Shown here in pieces: positions 51,503 through 59,545 of a DNA stretch of 64,000 nucleotides (position 1 is its first letter; every line of letters starts with the position of its first letter). The stretch spans positions 270,164 through 334,163 of the forward strand of contig NZ_DAMBYD010000004.1 in assembly GCF_032051575.1 (NCBI RefSeq). The letters run 5' to 3'. A program made the position numbers and the translations under genes. This stretch comes from Aminipila sp032051575 (GTDB taxonomy: Bacteria; Bacillota; Clostridia; Peptostreptococcales; Anaerovoracaceae). The notes below the pieces were generated by a model that was given only the letters and a program-made list of their open reading frames with translations, was not told the DNA's origin and ran no database searches.

Positions 51503-51940
51503 TTATATCATTGGCATGTAAGAAAAAGGTTTCTTTTTATTTATGTTATCTATAGGTTTGACATCATGTTTGCCACAGCATGCGATTCCTTCTTTAACAT
51601 TAACATCTGCATCTATAGATATAGGAATTTCAATACAAATTACTTGCGTCAGGGTAAAATTACATTTAGTTTCTGATTTTCCTGATTCACAAGTTTCATC
51701 ATAATTAGTATTCCAATCATAAAAATTACAATCCATGGAATTACAGTTACAATCATTTTCATAGGAATTATAATCGCAACACTCACAAGGATTTGGTGTA
51801 ATGCTGGAATTAATACAGCAAACTTTGGGTTTTCCGTATGCTACCAGTGGTGTAACCGTAACCTGCGCTTGAACTTTTACGAATTGGCTGATTATATTTT
51901 CTTTGTTGCATTTCTTATATTTATAAGGCACTAGACTCAC
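51503..51940 (-). CDS. Cys-rich surface or spore-coat candidate, short paralogue
   Basis: A 145-residue protein, lacking a signal peptide, with a Cys/Asn/Asp-rich middle (NPCECCDYNSYENDCNCNS). It shares with its downstream neighbour the block CNFTLTQVICIEIPISIDAD followed by GIACCGKHD. Its N-terminal QVTVTPLVAYGKPKVCC resembles the TVIITPSLVSG...FCVG segment of the long paralogue. The pair probably arose by duplication. A spore or surface structural role is inferred from composition only. Confidence 0.6.
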   Translation of the reverse strand: MSLVPYKYKKCNKENIISQFVKVQAQVTVTPLVAYGKPKVCCINSSITPNPCECCDYNSYENDCNCNSMDCNFYDWNTNYDETCESGKSETKCNFTLTQVICIEIPISIDADVNVKEGIACCGKHDVKPIDNINKKKPFSYMPMI

Positions 51941-52063
51941 CCCTAATTATATTATATGAAGGATAATTATTAAGGTACCATTTGTATATTAGATATTGTA
52001 ACACATAAGAAGGTTAGGCAATTAGCTAGTATGTCTATGTCCTATTTTATTGCTAAAGAATCC

Positions 52064-52092
52064 TTGACCAATTGAAATTAAATAGGTATAAT
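52064..52092 (+). promoter_or_regulatory. Sigma-A promoter of tRNA-Ser
   Basis: TTGACC (52064-52069) and TATAAT (52087-52092) with a 17-base spacer, about 50 bases before the tRNA. Confidence 0.8.
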
Positions 52093-52144
52093 AAGCAAGT
52101 GGTTGTTCCAAAAAATTAACTATTTTTTTAACCATCAAGATTGT

Positions 52145-52232
52145 GGAGAGTTGTCAGAGTGGTCGAATGTGCGGCACTCGAAATGCCGTGTCCTTAACCG
52201 GACCCAGGGTTCGAATCCCTGACTCTCCGCCA
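52145..52232 (+). tRNA. tRNA-Ser, anticodon CGA
   Basis: The 88-base class II tRNA has a 7-bp acceptor stem (GGAGAGT / ACTCTCC), discriminator G, encoded CCA, anticodon stem-loop GGCA-CTCGAAA-TGCC with CGA, a long variable arm, and T-arm CAGGG-TTCGAAT-CCCTG. It reads UCG. A terminator follows. Confidence 0.95.
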
Positions 52233-52235
52233 TAT

Positions 52236-52269
52236 AAAAAAAGATAGAGATTGTAATCTCTATCTTTTT
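52236..52269 (+). terminator. Terminator of tRNA-Ser
   Basis: AAAAAGATAGAGAT (52238-52251) pairs perfectly with ATCTCTATCTTTTT (52256-52269), with a TGTA loop. A near-identical hairpin recurs at 54019-54048. Confidence 0.9.
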
Positions 52270-52331
52270 GTTTTCCCGTATGCTACTTTTATATTATTTA
52301 AGCCTGTAAGATTTGTTGCTTTGCTAAAAAT

Positions 52332-52377
52332 AAATAGCAAGCAGAACTATTTGAATGATAGCGGCGCTTGCTATTTT
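52332..52377. terminator. Terminator downstream of the YjiH-type gene
   Basis: AAATAGCAAGC (52332-52342) pairs with GCTTGCTATTT (52366-52376). It lies just beyond the minus-strand stop codon at 52419. Confidence 0.75.
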
Positions 52378-52418
52378 AATACTTATATTTAAGGTCTATG
52401 CTTGACCTATATATTTGT

Positions 52419-53783
52419 TTATACTAAATGAAGAATGAAACGTCCAATTATAGTTGCAACTATGAGACTTACTATTGTTCTTTCTAGGAATAATACAAAT
52501 AATTCCCAAAGTTTAACAGGAATTCTTGAACCAAGAATTACAGCACCTACTTCAGACATATAAATAAGCTGTGTAACTGAAATTACAGCAATAACAAAAC
52601 GGGTTAATTCACTAGTTATTTGAGCACCTGCGATAATTGCAGGTACAAACATGTCTCCAAATCCTACTAGAAGAGATGTGGATGCAACTTCAGCTTCAGG
52701 TAATTGAAGAAGATTTAAGATAGGAACAAATGGTTTTCCAAGTATTGTAAATATAGGAGTATAAGTACTTACCATTAATACTATAGTACCAAAAGCCATA
52801 ACTACAGGCATAACGCCAAACCACATATCTATAGCATTTTTTGAACCATTTTTCAAGAATTGCCCCCATCCACTACTTGTATGAGATCTTTCCATAGCTT
52901 TGTGAAAAGCCCAACTAAATGATGTATAACCTTCAGGAATAGTTTCATCAGGCACACCTGCTTCACCTAAATATGTATCCTTTTTTAAAGAAAGAGGGGG
53001 AATACGAGGAACAATAAGGGCAATAATAACGCCTATAGCACAGATGCTTAGGTAATAAGGAACAAAGAGGTGAGCCATACGAACTTCTTCAATAACAACT
53101 AAGCAGAAAGTAATTGAAACTGCTGAGAAAGTTGTAGAAATAACCGAAGCTTCACGTGCTGAGTAAAAGCCTTCTTCATATTGACGTGCTGTTAGCATAA
53201 CGCCAAGAGTACCATCACCCAACCAAGAAGTCATACAGTCAACTGCTGAACGACCTGGAAGTGTAAATATTGGTCTCATAAATTTTACTAACAATGTACC
53301 TACATATTCTAATAAACCAAAATCAAGTAATAAAGGAAGTAATAGACCGGCAAAAACAAATATCAGAACAAGTGTAGTTAGTAGATCCAAGATAAATCCA
53401 CCTGTATCTCCAGAAATAACATATTCAGGACCAGCTCCTGTAACGACCATAAGAATAAAAATCATACCTAATGTTCTGGCTACCATCCAGATTGGCTGAA
53501 CATTGAAAAAGCCGTTAAGAATTTTGTTCTCTAAAATAAATTTTGGCTTTATAAATAAAGCAAGTAAACTGCCAATTGCAGAAACACATATAATTGCTGT
53601 ACATAGACTTGGTAAAACAGGACCTATTGCACGGGACATTAACTTTGCAATAACAGCTATAGGGATAGTAAAATTACCTTCAAACTTAAGCGGAATCATA
53701 AATAAAATGATACCTAAAGCAGATGGAATAATAAATTTAAAAACATCTGCTTTTTCATAAGTAGGTTTTGTTTGTTTAGTCAT
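52419..53783 (-). CDS. YjiH family (Gate/nucleoside-recognition) membrane protein
   Basis: A 454-residue polytopic membrane protein with about ten helices. Its start, FIIPSALGIILFMIPLKFEG, and the segments PGRSAVDCMTSWLGDGTLGV, YSAREASVISTTFSAVSITF and LLVGFGDMFVPAIIAGAQIT match the YjiH family, which contains paired Gate domains. The transported compound is unknown. The gene and its terminator lie between the intact tRNA-Ser and a decayed duplicate of that tRNA's 3' end. The start follows AAAGGTTAGG on the minus strand. Confidence 0.88.
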   Translation of the reverse strand: MTKQTKPTYEKADVFKFIIPSALGIILFMIPLKFEGNFTIPIAVIAKLMSRAIGPVLPSLCTAIICVSAIGSLLALFIKPKFILENKILNGFFNVQPIWMVARTLGMIFILMVVTGAGPEYVISGDTGGFILDLLTTLVLIFVFAGLLLPLLLDFGLLEYVGTLLVKFMRPIFTLPGRSAVDCMTSWLGDGTLGVMLTARQYEEGFYSAREASVISTTFSAVSITFCLVVIEEVRMAHLFVPYYLSICAIGVIIALIVPRIPPLSLKKDTYLGEAGVPDETIPEGYTSFSWAFHKAMERSHTSSGWGQFLKNGSKNAIDMWFGVMPVVMAFGTIVLMVSTYTPIFTILGKPFVPILNLLQLPEAEVASTSLLVGFGDMFVPAIIAGAQITSELTRFVIAVISVTQLIYMSEVGAVILGSRIPVKLWELFVLFLERTIVSLIVATIIGRFILHLV

Positions 53784-53982
53784 TTTAATAAAACACCTAA
53801 CCTTTCATATGAATTTTTTATGAGTTATTTATCACCTCAGTTTTGATGCTAACACCTGGTCATATTAAAGTCAACTTCAGTTATTGGTAAATATAGGAAA
53901 TTATACGACAAAATTCGTGGAATTTTGTTAATATATTTATAAATACCACTAAGATTTACAAAAAAATACAAGAATCCTGTTT

Positions 53983-54057
53983 GACCCATGGTTCGAATCC
54001 TGACTCTCCGCCATATACAAAAAGATAGAGATTGATCTCTATCTTTTTGTTTTCCTG
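53983..54057 (+). repeat. Degenerate copy of the tRNA-Ser 3' end and terminator
   Basis: This 75-base stretch repeats 52201-52279 in direct orientation. GACCCATGGTTCGAATCC (versus GACCCAGGGTTCGAATCC) is followed by TGACTCTCCGCCATATA and the same AAAAAGATAGAGAT hairpin, then TTTTGTTTTCC. Small changes break the T-arm (CATGG / CC-TG). No D-arm or anticodon arm is recognisable upstream, so it is not a functional tRNA. It is either an att-like scar or a decayed tandem tRNA gene. Confidence 0.88.
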
Positions 54058-54073
54058 TTATTTCTATTTTTCT

Positions 54074-55552
54074 TTACAGATTCACCTGTTTTGTGGCAAT
54101 ATTCTCACAAAAAGCATCATCATGTTCTACGAATATTAGGGTTGGATTATATTGGAGTATTAAATCTTCTATCTGTATTCTAGACAACACATCAACAAAG
54201 TTAAGGGGTTCATCCCATACATATAGATTTGCTTTTTCGCAAAGACTTTTTGCGATTAATACTTTTTTCTTTTGCCCTCCACTAAAGTCCGAAATATCCT
54301 TTTCAAACTGTACCCGTTGAAAATCCAATTTACGCAGTATTGCTTTAAAAAGGCTTTCATCTATATTATGTTCTGCTGCATAGGTGGATAAGTTACCATA
54401 TAAATGGGAGGTATCCTGAGGAACATAAGAGATTTTTAATCCACTTCCCAAGTAGATATTTCCGCTATGGTCAATGTTCTCGCCACAAATCAATTTTAAT
54501 ATACTTGACTTTCCACATCCGTTTTTCCCACAAAGTGCAATTCTGTCACCTTGGTTTATGGAAAAACAGATATTTTGGCAGACCAGCTTTTCGCCATAAG
54601 ACAATGACACTCCAGTAAGTTCAAGCAGGAGGTTTGAATGATAGGGCAGAGGTGAAATCTGCAAACTATTATTTTCTTCAAGATTTTTAAGCAATTTTGA
54701 TTTTTTTGTAATAGCTTCCTGCTGCCTTGCTTCAATGACTTTAGAGCGTTTCATCATTTTTGCTGCTTTGTGTCCCACATAACCTTTATCCAACTTCGAA
54801 CCAGAATTGGTTGTGCCATTTTTTGTGCTTTCAACTTGATCAGACCAATTGGCATTACGTTTTGCAGCTGCAGATAAACGGGAGATATCTTTCTTCAACT
54901 TCTCATTTTCAGCCAACTCAAAATTATCTTGTAATTGCTTATTTTCCCACCATGAAGAGAAATTACCTTTTTGAATCTCAATATTCGCTTTATTAATGGA
55001 GAGAATATGATCAACACAATGATCAAGGAATGTTCGATCATGAGACACAAGAATAAATCCGTGCTTTCTTTTTAAGTAATCTCCAACTGACCTACGTGCT
55101 GCTTGGTCTAGATGATTGGTTGGTTCGTCAATAAGCAGAAAACTGTTGGAAGTAAGAAACAAGGCTGCAAGGAGAGTTTTTGTCTGCTCTCCGTTAGACA
55201 GAGTAGAAAAGGGACGATACAATGCATCTGCTGAGACATCTAGCATTGAGAGTTCTCTGAAAATTTCCCACTCCATGCAATCAGGGCAAATGCCTTTAAT
55301 GACCTCCATAGTATCCATTTGTTTATCCTTAACTTCATATGGGAAATATTCAAATTTCATACTGGTGGAGATCGTACCACTGTATTCATATTTCCCACAC
55401 AAAAGATTTAAAAAAGTAGTTTTTCCTCTGCCATTTCTTCCTGTAAAGCCAAGCTTTCAATCAGTATCTATTTGGAAACTGACATTTTCAAATACATTAT
55501 CATAACTGCCATCATATGCAAAGGTTAGATTCGTAACATTTATTAAAGACAT
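54074..55552 (-). pseudogene. Lsa-like ABC-F ribosome-protection protein, interrupted by in-frame TGA
   Basis: From ATG 55552 (AAGGAGG 5 bases upstream) the frame reads MSLINVTNLTFAYDGSYDNV... up to TGA at 55459-55457, exactly between FQIDTD and KLGFTGRNGRGKTTF. Related proteins have Trp there, so TGG to TGA is the likely change. The remaining frame is open to 54074 and complete: first Walker A GRNGRGKTTF, signature LSNGEQTKTLLAALFL, Walker B LLIDEPTNHLD, interdomain linker at about 230-300, second Walker A GKNGCGKSSILKL, signature FSGGQKKKVLIAKSL and Walker B VWDEPLNFVD. The full length would be 492 residues, as in Lsa-type proteins giving lincosamide/streptogramin A/pleuromutilin resistance. 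Reinitiation at the ATG inside the frame (55402) would lack the first Walker A. Confidence 0.8.
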
Positions 55553-55574
55553 AATTTCCTCCTTAGTAAATAGT

Positions 55575-55613
55575 CAAAAAAATAAAGGCCGCAAGAAAAT
55601 TAATTCTTACGGC
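55575..55613 (-). terminator. Attenuator hairpin upstream of the ABC-F gene
   Basis: On the minus strand GCCGTAAGAA (55613-55604) pairs with TTCTTGCGGC (55597-55588) and is followed by CTTTATTTTTTTG. It lies in the 5' leader, between a 6-codon leader peptide and the ABC-F start, so it should act as a regulated terminator. Confidence 0.8.
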
Positions 55614-55768
55614 TCAATAATTACAATCAATCCTAGACATAGTTATATAGTATGACATGGAAAAAATACGAAATATATAATTGAGTGAAAATTTTAACTT
55701 TCTTGCTTTTGCATAACAATATCAACGTTAGTTTTAACGTTTGCGTTGATTCAGTATGCTTCATTTTA

Positions 55769-55789
55769 TTAGCAAGAAAATTTAATCAT
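55769..55789 (-). CDS. Leader peptide MIKFSC of the ABC-F attenuator
   Basis: ATG ATT AAA TTT TCT TGC TAA, preceded by AGAGGTG at 5 bases. Its TTTTCTTGCT (55780-55771) can pair with AGCAAGAAA (55707-55699), which can instead pair with the TTTTCTTGC of the terminator 3' arm (55599-55591). This is the layout of ribosome-stalling attenuation. Too short to judge by coding statistics; called on context. Confidence 0.6.
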   Translation of the reverse strand: MIKFSC

Positions 55790-55838
55790 CTTTTCACCTC
55801 TGTTTCTTATTATTTAATTTAGCGTAGCACATTTTTCT

Positions 55839-56306
55839 TCAATATGCAATAGTATTATCTACAAATTCAGTTACTTTATCAATGAAAACTTCACCGTCTA
55901 AATGTTCAATTTCATGACAAATGCATTTAGCCATTTCATCTTCTACTGTTAATATTATTTCTTTACCGTTTTCATCTAGAGACTGAATGGTTACTTTCTG
56001 AGGACGGATTGTTTTCCCAAATATATCAGGAAAGCTTAAACAGCCTTCTATACACTCCTGAACACCACTTTGGCCTATTATTTGTGGGTTTACTAACTTC
56101 AAATAGTAGGACTCATAATCAATCACCACAAGGCGTTTTAAAAGTCCAACCTGATTGGCAGCTAAGGCAGCTCCATTTTCAGTTTCATGTAAAGTATCCA
56201 TCATATCATCTAAGATCTGACGTATTTTATCATCCACGACTGTAATCGTCTTACACTTTGTTCTTAAAATACTATCGTCATTATAGCGAAGTTGACGTGT
56301 TGCCAT
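55839..56306 (-). CDS. def: Peptide deformylase
   Basis: 155 residues from ATG 56306 (GGAGGGATAATAATG); the longer frame to 56429 runs through the regulator gene and has no site. The three deformylase motifs are present: GAALAANQVG (motif 1 variant, first G in GAA rather than GVG), EGCLSFPD with the metal-binding Cys, and HEIEHLDG with the two metal-binding His. It removes formyl from nascent proteins. Its start lies inside the 3' end of an XRE regulator gene (26-base overlap), an uncommon arrangement. It may be a secondary copy; another def elsewhere in the genome would be expected. Confidence 0.9.
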   Translation of the reverse strand: MATRQLRYNDDSILRTKCKTITVVDDKIRQILDDMMDTLHETENGAALAANQVGLLKRLVVIDYESYYLKLVNPQIIGQSGVQECIEGCLSFPDIFGKTIRPQKVTIQSLDENGKEIILTVEDEMAKCICHEIEHLDGEVFIDKVTEFVDNTIAY

Positions 56307-56541
56307 TATTATCCCTCCTACTCCTTTCTGCTCTTGATTTTTTTGTACTTTCTTCAAACATAAAAACTTCTTCAATTGTACAGCCGAATACTTGTGAAAT
56401 ATCGTAAGCAAGCCATATGGATGGCTCAAATTTTTCAGTTTCTATAGCGTTAATCGCCTGTCTTGAAGTACCAACAAGTTCACCTAACTGTTCTTGGGTT
56501 AACCCTGTTTTTTCCCGTAATTCTTTAATTTTATTTTTCAT
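56281..56541 (-). CDS. XRE-family helix-turn-helix regulator
   Basis: An 86-residue protein. The HTH covers about 1-55 (KIKELREKTGLTQEQLGELV, then TSRQAINAIETEKFEPS), in the short Cro/CI-like YvaO/plasmid-antitoxin style. The C-terminus is charged and disordered (ESTKKSRAERSRRDNNG). It overlaps the def start by 26 bases, so the two are translated together. An AAGGAA site precedes the ATG. The target is unknown, possibly its own operon. Confidence 0.85.
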   Translation of the reverse strand: MKNKIKELREKTGLTQEQLGELVGTSRQAINAIETEKFEPSIWLAYDISQVFGCTIEEVFMFEESTKKSRAERSRRDNNGNTSTSL

Positions 56542-56731
56542 ATTAAAATTCCTTTTTTAATTTTACTGTACATATAATTAAAATTGATGTGTAATGTAAA
56601 CATTACATACAGTATAAGATATTTGAAAATATATGTCAAGTTAACATGACATAATTGCAACTGTGTTAAATTACTCCTTGCTGATTTAGTCGAGCCGGAG
56701 TATAATTAAAATATAATAATATTTAAAATAT

Positions 56732-56821
56732 GAACAGGGGAGCTTGTATGCAGGCTGAGAGGAAGTAATTAACTTCGACCCTTACACCTGATTTGGATAA
56801 TGCCAACGTAGGAAGCGATAA
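56732..56821 (+). ncRNA. TPP riboswitch (THI box)
   Basis: The conserved THI elements are present: ACAGGGGAGC (56734-56743), GCAGGCTGAGAGGAAG (56750-56765), GACCCTTACACCTGATTTGG (56777-56796) and AATGCCAACGTAGGAAG (56799-56815). It is followed by a terminator and the thiamine salvage operon. Confidence 0.97.
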
Positions 56822-56836
56822 CTTTTTTGAAGTTTT

Positions 56837-56869
56837 ACGGGATATACCATAGGTGTATCCCGTTTTTTT
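56837..56869 (+). terminator. TPP-riboswitch-controlled terminator
   Basis: ACGGGATATACC pairs with GGTGTATCCCGT (one G-U pair), with an ATA loop, followed by six or more T residues. Confidence 0.92.
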
Positions 56870-56927
56870 GTATAATAAAAAAATCTATCGATATTTTCTA
56901 TTATACAAGAAAGGAAGGAAAGATTTT

Positions 56928-58103
56928 ATGAATGAAACTAAGACAACAACATTTTCAAATGGCCTGATTTGGTTTGGAGCAGGTATGTCTATTGCTGAGA
57001 TTCTAACAGGCACATTAATAGCACCGCTTGGTTTTCAAAAGGGTACTTTAGCCATAATTCTAGGACATGCAATAGGCTGTGTACTGCTTTATTTTGCAGG
57101 ATTAATAGGGGCACAAACAGGCAGAAGTGCTATGGAAACAGTAAAAATCTCATTTGGTGGAAAGGGCTCATTGATCTTTTCATCTCTAAATGTTTTACAA
57201 CTTGTGGGCTGGACCGCAGTTATGATTGTAAGTGGCGCTGCAGCAGCAAATTCTATTATTCAATTAGGAGAAGAATGGGTTTGGAATATTATAATTGGAG
57301 GGTTAATTATTCTATGGGTAGTTATAGGAATTAAGAATTTAAACAGAGTGAATTTGATTGCCATGAGTGCATTATTTATACTTTCAATCGTACTGAGCAG
57401 TATTATTTTTAAAGGAAATGCTATGTCGGAAATTCAGGGCACAATTAGTTTTGGAGGTGCTGTAGAGTTGTCGGCAGCAATGCCTCTTTCATGGCTGCCG
57501 CTTATATCTGATTATACTAGAACTGCAAAAAAACCTAAAACAGCCACTTTAGTGAGCACAACTGTATATTTTATAGTTAGCTGCTGGATGTATATCATTG
57601 GAATGGGTGCTTCAATCCTTACTGGAGAGTGCGACATTGCAAAGATTATGATGAATGCAGGACTTGGAGCAGCAGGGCTCATTATTGTTGTATTTTCTAC
57701 GGTGACTACTACTTTCTTAGATGCTTATTCTGCGGGAGTAAGTGCTGAAAGTATCTCTAGTAGATTTAAGGAAAAGTCCAGTGCAGTGGTGATTTGCATA
57801 ATAGGGACTATACTTGCTATATTTACGCCAATTACTGAATACGAAGATTTTTTGTATTTAATAGGTTCTGTATTTGCACCAATGATTTCTGTACTGATCG
57901 TTACCTTCTTTATTTTAAAAAAAGATTATTCAAAGAAAAACTGCAGTTATCTGAATTTAATAGTATGGATGATTGGATTTATCATATATCGAATATTTAT
58001 GCAGATTGATACAGTAGTAGGGAATACATTACCTGTTATGGTGATAACAGCACTGCTATGTGTTGTTGTAAATAAAGTTTTAGGAGGAAAACAAAATGCT
58101 TAA
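56928..58103 (+). CDS. cytX: Putative hydroxymethylpyrimidine transporter CytX
   Basis: 391 residues from ATG 56928 (AAGGAAGGAAAG upstream; the frame extends to 56853 inside the terminator, which is not a real start). About twelve membrane helices of the NCS1 nucleobase:cation symporter family. Conserved parts are FGAGMSIAEILTGTLIAPLG, RSAMETVKISFGGKGS, LQLVGWTAVMIVSGAAAAN and LPLISDYTRTAKKPKTA. Under the TPP riboswitch and next to thiM it matches CytX, which is thought to import the HMP moiety of thiamine. It overlaps thiM by 8 bases. Confidence 0.93.
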   Translation: MNETKTTTFSNGLIWFGAGMSIAEILTGTLIAPLGFQKGTLAIILGHAIGCVLLYFAGLIGAQTGRSAMETVKISFGGKGSLIFSSLNVLQLVGWTAVMIVSGAAAANSIIQLGEEWVWNIIIGGLIILWVVIGIKNLNRVNLIAMSALFILSIVLSSIIFKGNAMSEIQGTISFGGAVELSAAMPLSWLPLISDYTRTAKKPKTATLVSTTVYFIVSCWMYIIGMGASILTGECDIAKIMMNAGLGAAGLIIVVFSTVTTTFLDAYSAGVSAESISSRFKEKSSAVVICIIGTILAIFTPITEYEDFLYLIGSVFAPMISVLIVTFFILKKDYSKKNCSYLNLIVWMIGFIIYRIFMQIDTVVGNTLPVMVITALLCVVVNKVLGGKQNA

Positions 58104-58917
58104 AGAAAAATTAGAAAATGTCCGACAGGAAAGCCCGCTTATTCATAACATAACAAATTATGTTACAGTAAATGACTGTGCGAATATATTGCTGGCATGT
58201 GGAGCTTCACCGATTATGTCGGATGATACAGAAGAAGTAGAAGAGATAACTAGTATTTGTGGTGGGTTGAATATAAACATAGGTACTTTAAATCAACGTA
58301 CGATTGAGTCCATGTTATTGGCTGGAAAGAAAGCAAACCAACTAAAGCATCCAGTAGTCCTTGACCCTGTTGGTGCTGGAGCTTCCAAACTAAGAACAGA
58401 AACTTCACACCAACTTCTTAAACAGGTAAAGTTTACAGTAATTCGTGGGAACATTTCTGAAATTAAGACAATTGCCATAGGAGAAGGAAGTACGAAAGGT
58501 GTTGATGCCAATGTAGCGGACTGTATAACGGAAGAAAACCTAGATGAGGCAGTTAAATTTGCAAAAGAATTTGCAAAGAAAATGGAAGCAGTCATTGCTA
58601 TAACTGGAGCAATTGATATAGTAGCAGATTCCAATAAAGCGTACATAATTCGTAATGGTAATCCAATGATGAGTAAAATAACAGGAACAGGCTGCATGCT
58701 GACTGCTATGACAACCGCTTACATTGTGGCAAATCCAGATCGTGAGCTGGAAGCAGCAGCAGCGGCTGTCTGTGCCATGGGACTATGTGGAGAATTAGCC
58801 TATGACAGATTAAACTGTTATGATGGCAATTCAACTTATAGAAATTATATAATTGATGAAATATTTAATCTGGATGGAGATAAATTGGAAAGAGGCGCAA
58901 AATATGAAGTGCGATAA
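58096..58917 (+). CDS. thiM: Hydroxyethylthiazole kinase
   Basis: The 273 residues are typical. The enzyme phosphorylates the thiazole alcohol for salvage. Family motifs are PLIHNITNYVTVNDCANILL, ASPIMSDDTEEVEEI, VVLDPVGAGASKLRTE, VIRGNISEIKTI and the catalytic KITGTGCMLTAMTTAYI (Cys about 198). It overlaps thiE by 14 bases. Confidence 0.96.
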   Translation: MLKEKLENVRQESPLIHNITNYVTVNDCANILLACGASPIMSDDTEEVEEITSICGGLNINIGTLNQRTIESMLLAGKKANQLKHPVVLDPVGAGASKLRTETSHQLLKQVKFTVIRGNISEIKTIAIGEGSTKGVDANVADCITEENLDEAVKFAKEFAKKMEAVIAITGAIDIVADSNKAYIIRNGNPMMSKITGTGCMLTAMTTAYIVANPDRELEAAAAAVCAMGLCGELAYDRLNCYDGNSTYRNYIIDEIFNLDGDKLERGAKYEVR

Positions 58918-59545
58918 AAAACATATGCTTTTATATGCAGTGACAGATAGAAGCTGGCTTGGTGACAAAACACTGGACATGCAGGTAGAAGAAACTTTAA
59001 GAGGAGGGGCTACCTGTATTCAGCTTAGAGAAAAAGAGTGTACAAAAGAGCAGTTTTTGCAGGAAGCATACAAAATTAAAGAGTTGTGTTTAAATTATAA
59101 TGTACCATTTATTATTAATGATAATGTGGAGATTGGCATAAAATGTGGTGCTGATGGTATACATGTTGGACAGAGTGATATGGAGGCATCGGATGTACGA
59201 AAATTAATTGGAGAAGATATGATTTTAGGGGTATCTGTTCAAACTGTAGAACAGGCAGTCAAAGCAGAGAAAGATGGAGCGGATTACCTTGGTGTAGGAA
59301 CAGTTTTTACGACCTCCACAAAGCCTGATGCTGATTTTGTAAGCTATGATACGCTGAAAGCAATTTGTGAGACGGTTTCAATCCCTGTAGTTGCAATCGG
59401 AGGTATTGGCATAGATAACGTGTTAGACTTACAAGGAACAGGTATTGATGGGGTGGCGTTAGTGTCTGCTATATTTGCTAGTCATAATATTGAATTGCAG
59501 TCAAAAGAATTACTGAGGTTGTCTGAAAGAGTGGTAAAAAAATGA
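58904..59545 (+). CDS. thiE: Thiamine-phosphate synthase
   Basis: 213 residues from ATG 58904 (AAAGAGG upstream; the frame extends to 58853 inside thiM). The TIM-barrel enzyme joins HMP-PP and thiazole phosphate to thiamine phosphate. Motifs visible are LLYAVTDRSWL, GATCIQLREKECTKEQF, PFIINDNVEIGIKCGADGIH, VGQSDM, DYLGVGTVFTTSTKPDA and VAIGGIG. It overlaps the HAD gene by 4 bases. Confidence 0.96.
   Translation: MKCDKKHMLLYAVTDRSWLGDKTLDMQVEETLRGGATCIQLREKECTKEQFLQEAYKIKELCLNYNVPFIINDNVEIGIKCGADGIHVGQSDMEASDVRKLIGEDMILGVSVQTVEQAVKAEKDGADYLGVGTVFTTSTKPDADFVSYDTLKAICETVSIPVVAIGGIGIDNVLDLQGTGIDGVALVSAIFASHNIELQSKELLRLSERVVKK

Noticed and set aside
53983..54014. Second functional tRNA-Ser
   Set aside because: Only the T-arm and acceptor 3' strand remain, with a broken T-stem and no recognisable D-arm, anticodon arm or 5' acceptor strand.
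54074..55402. A complete 442-residue ABC-F gene starting at 55402
   Set aside because: That start lies after the first Walker A, so it would be non-functional, and a strong ribosome binding site and conserved N-terminus exist at 55552.
55457..55459. Selenocysteine at the in-frame TGA of the ABC-F gene
   Set aside because: The position corresponds to Trp in related proteins, no catalytic Cys is expected there, I saw no SECIS-like hairpin directly after it, and selA/selB are not in the window.
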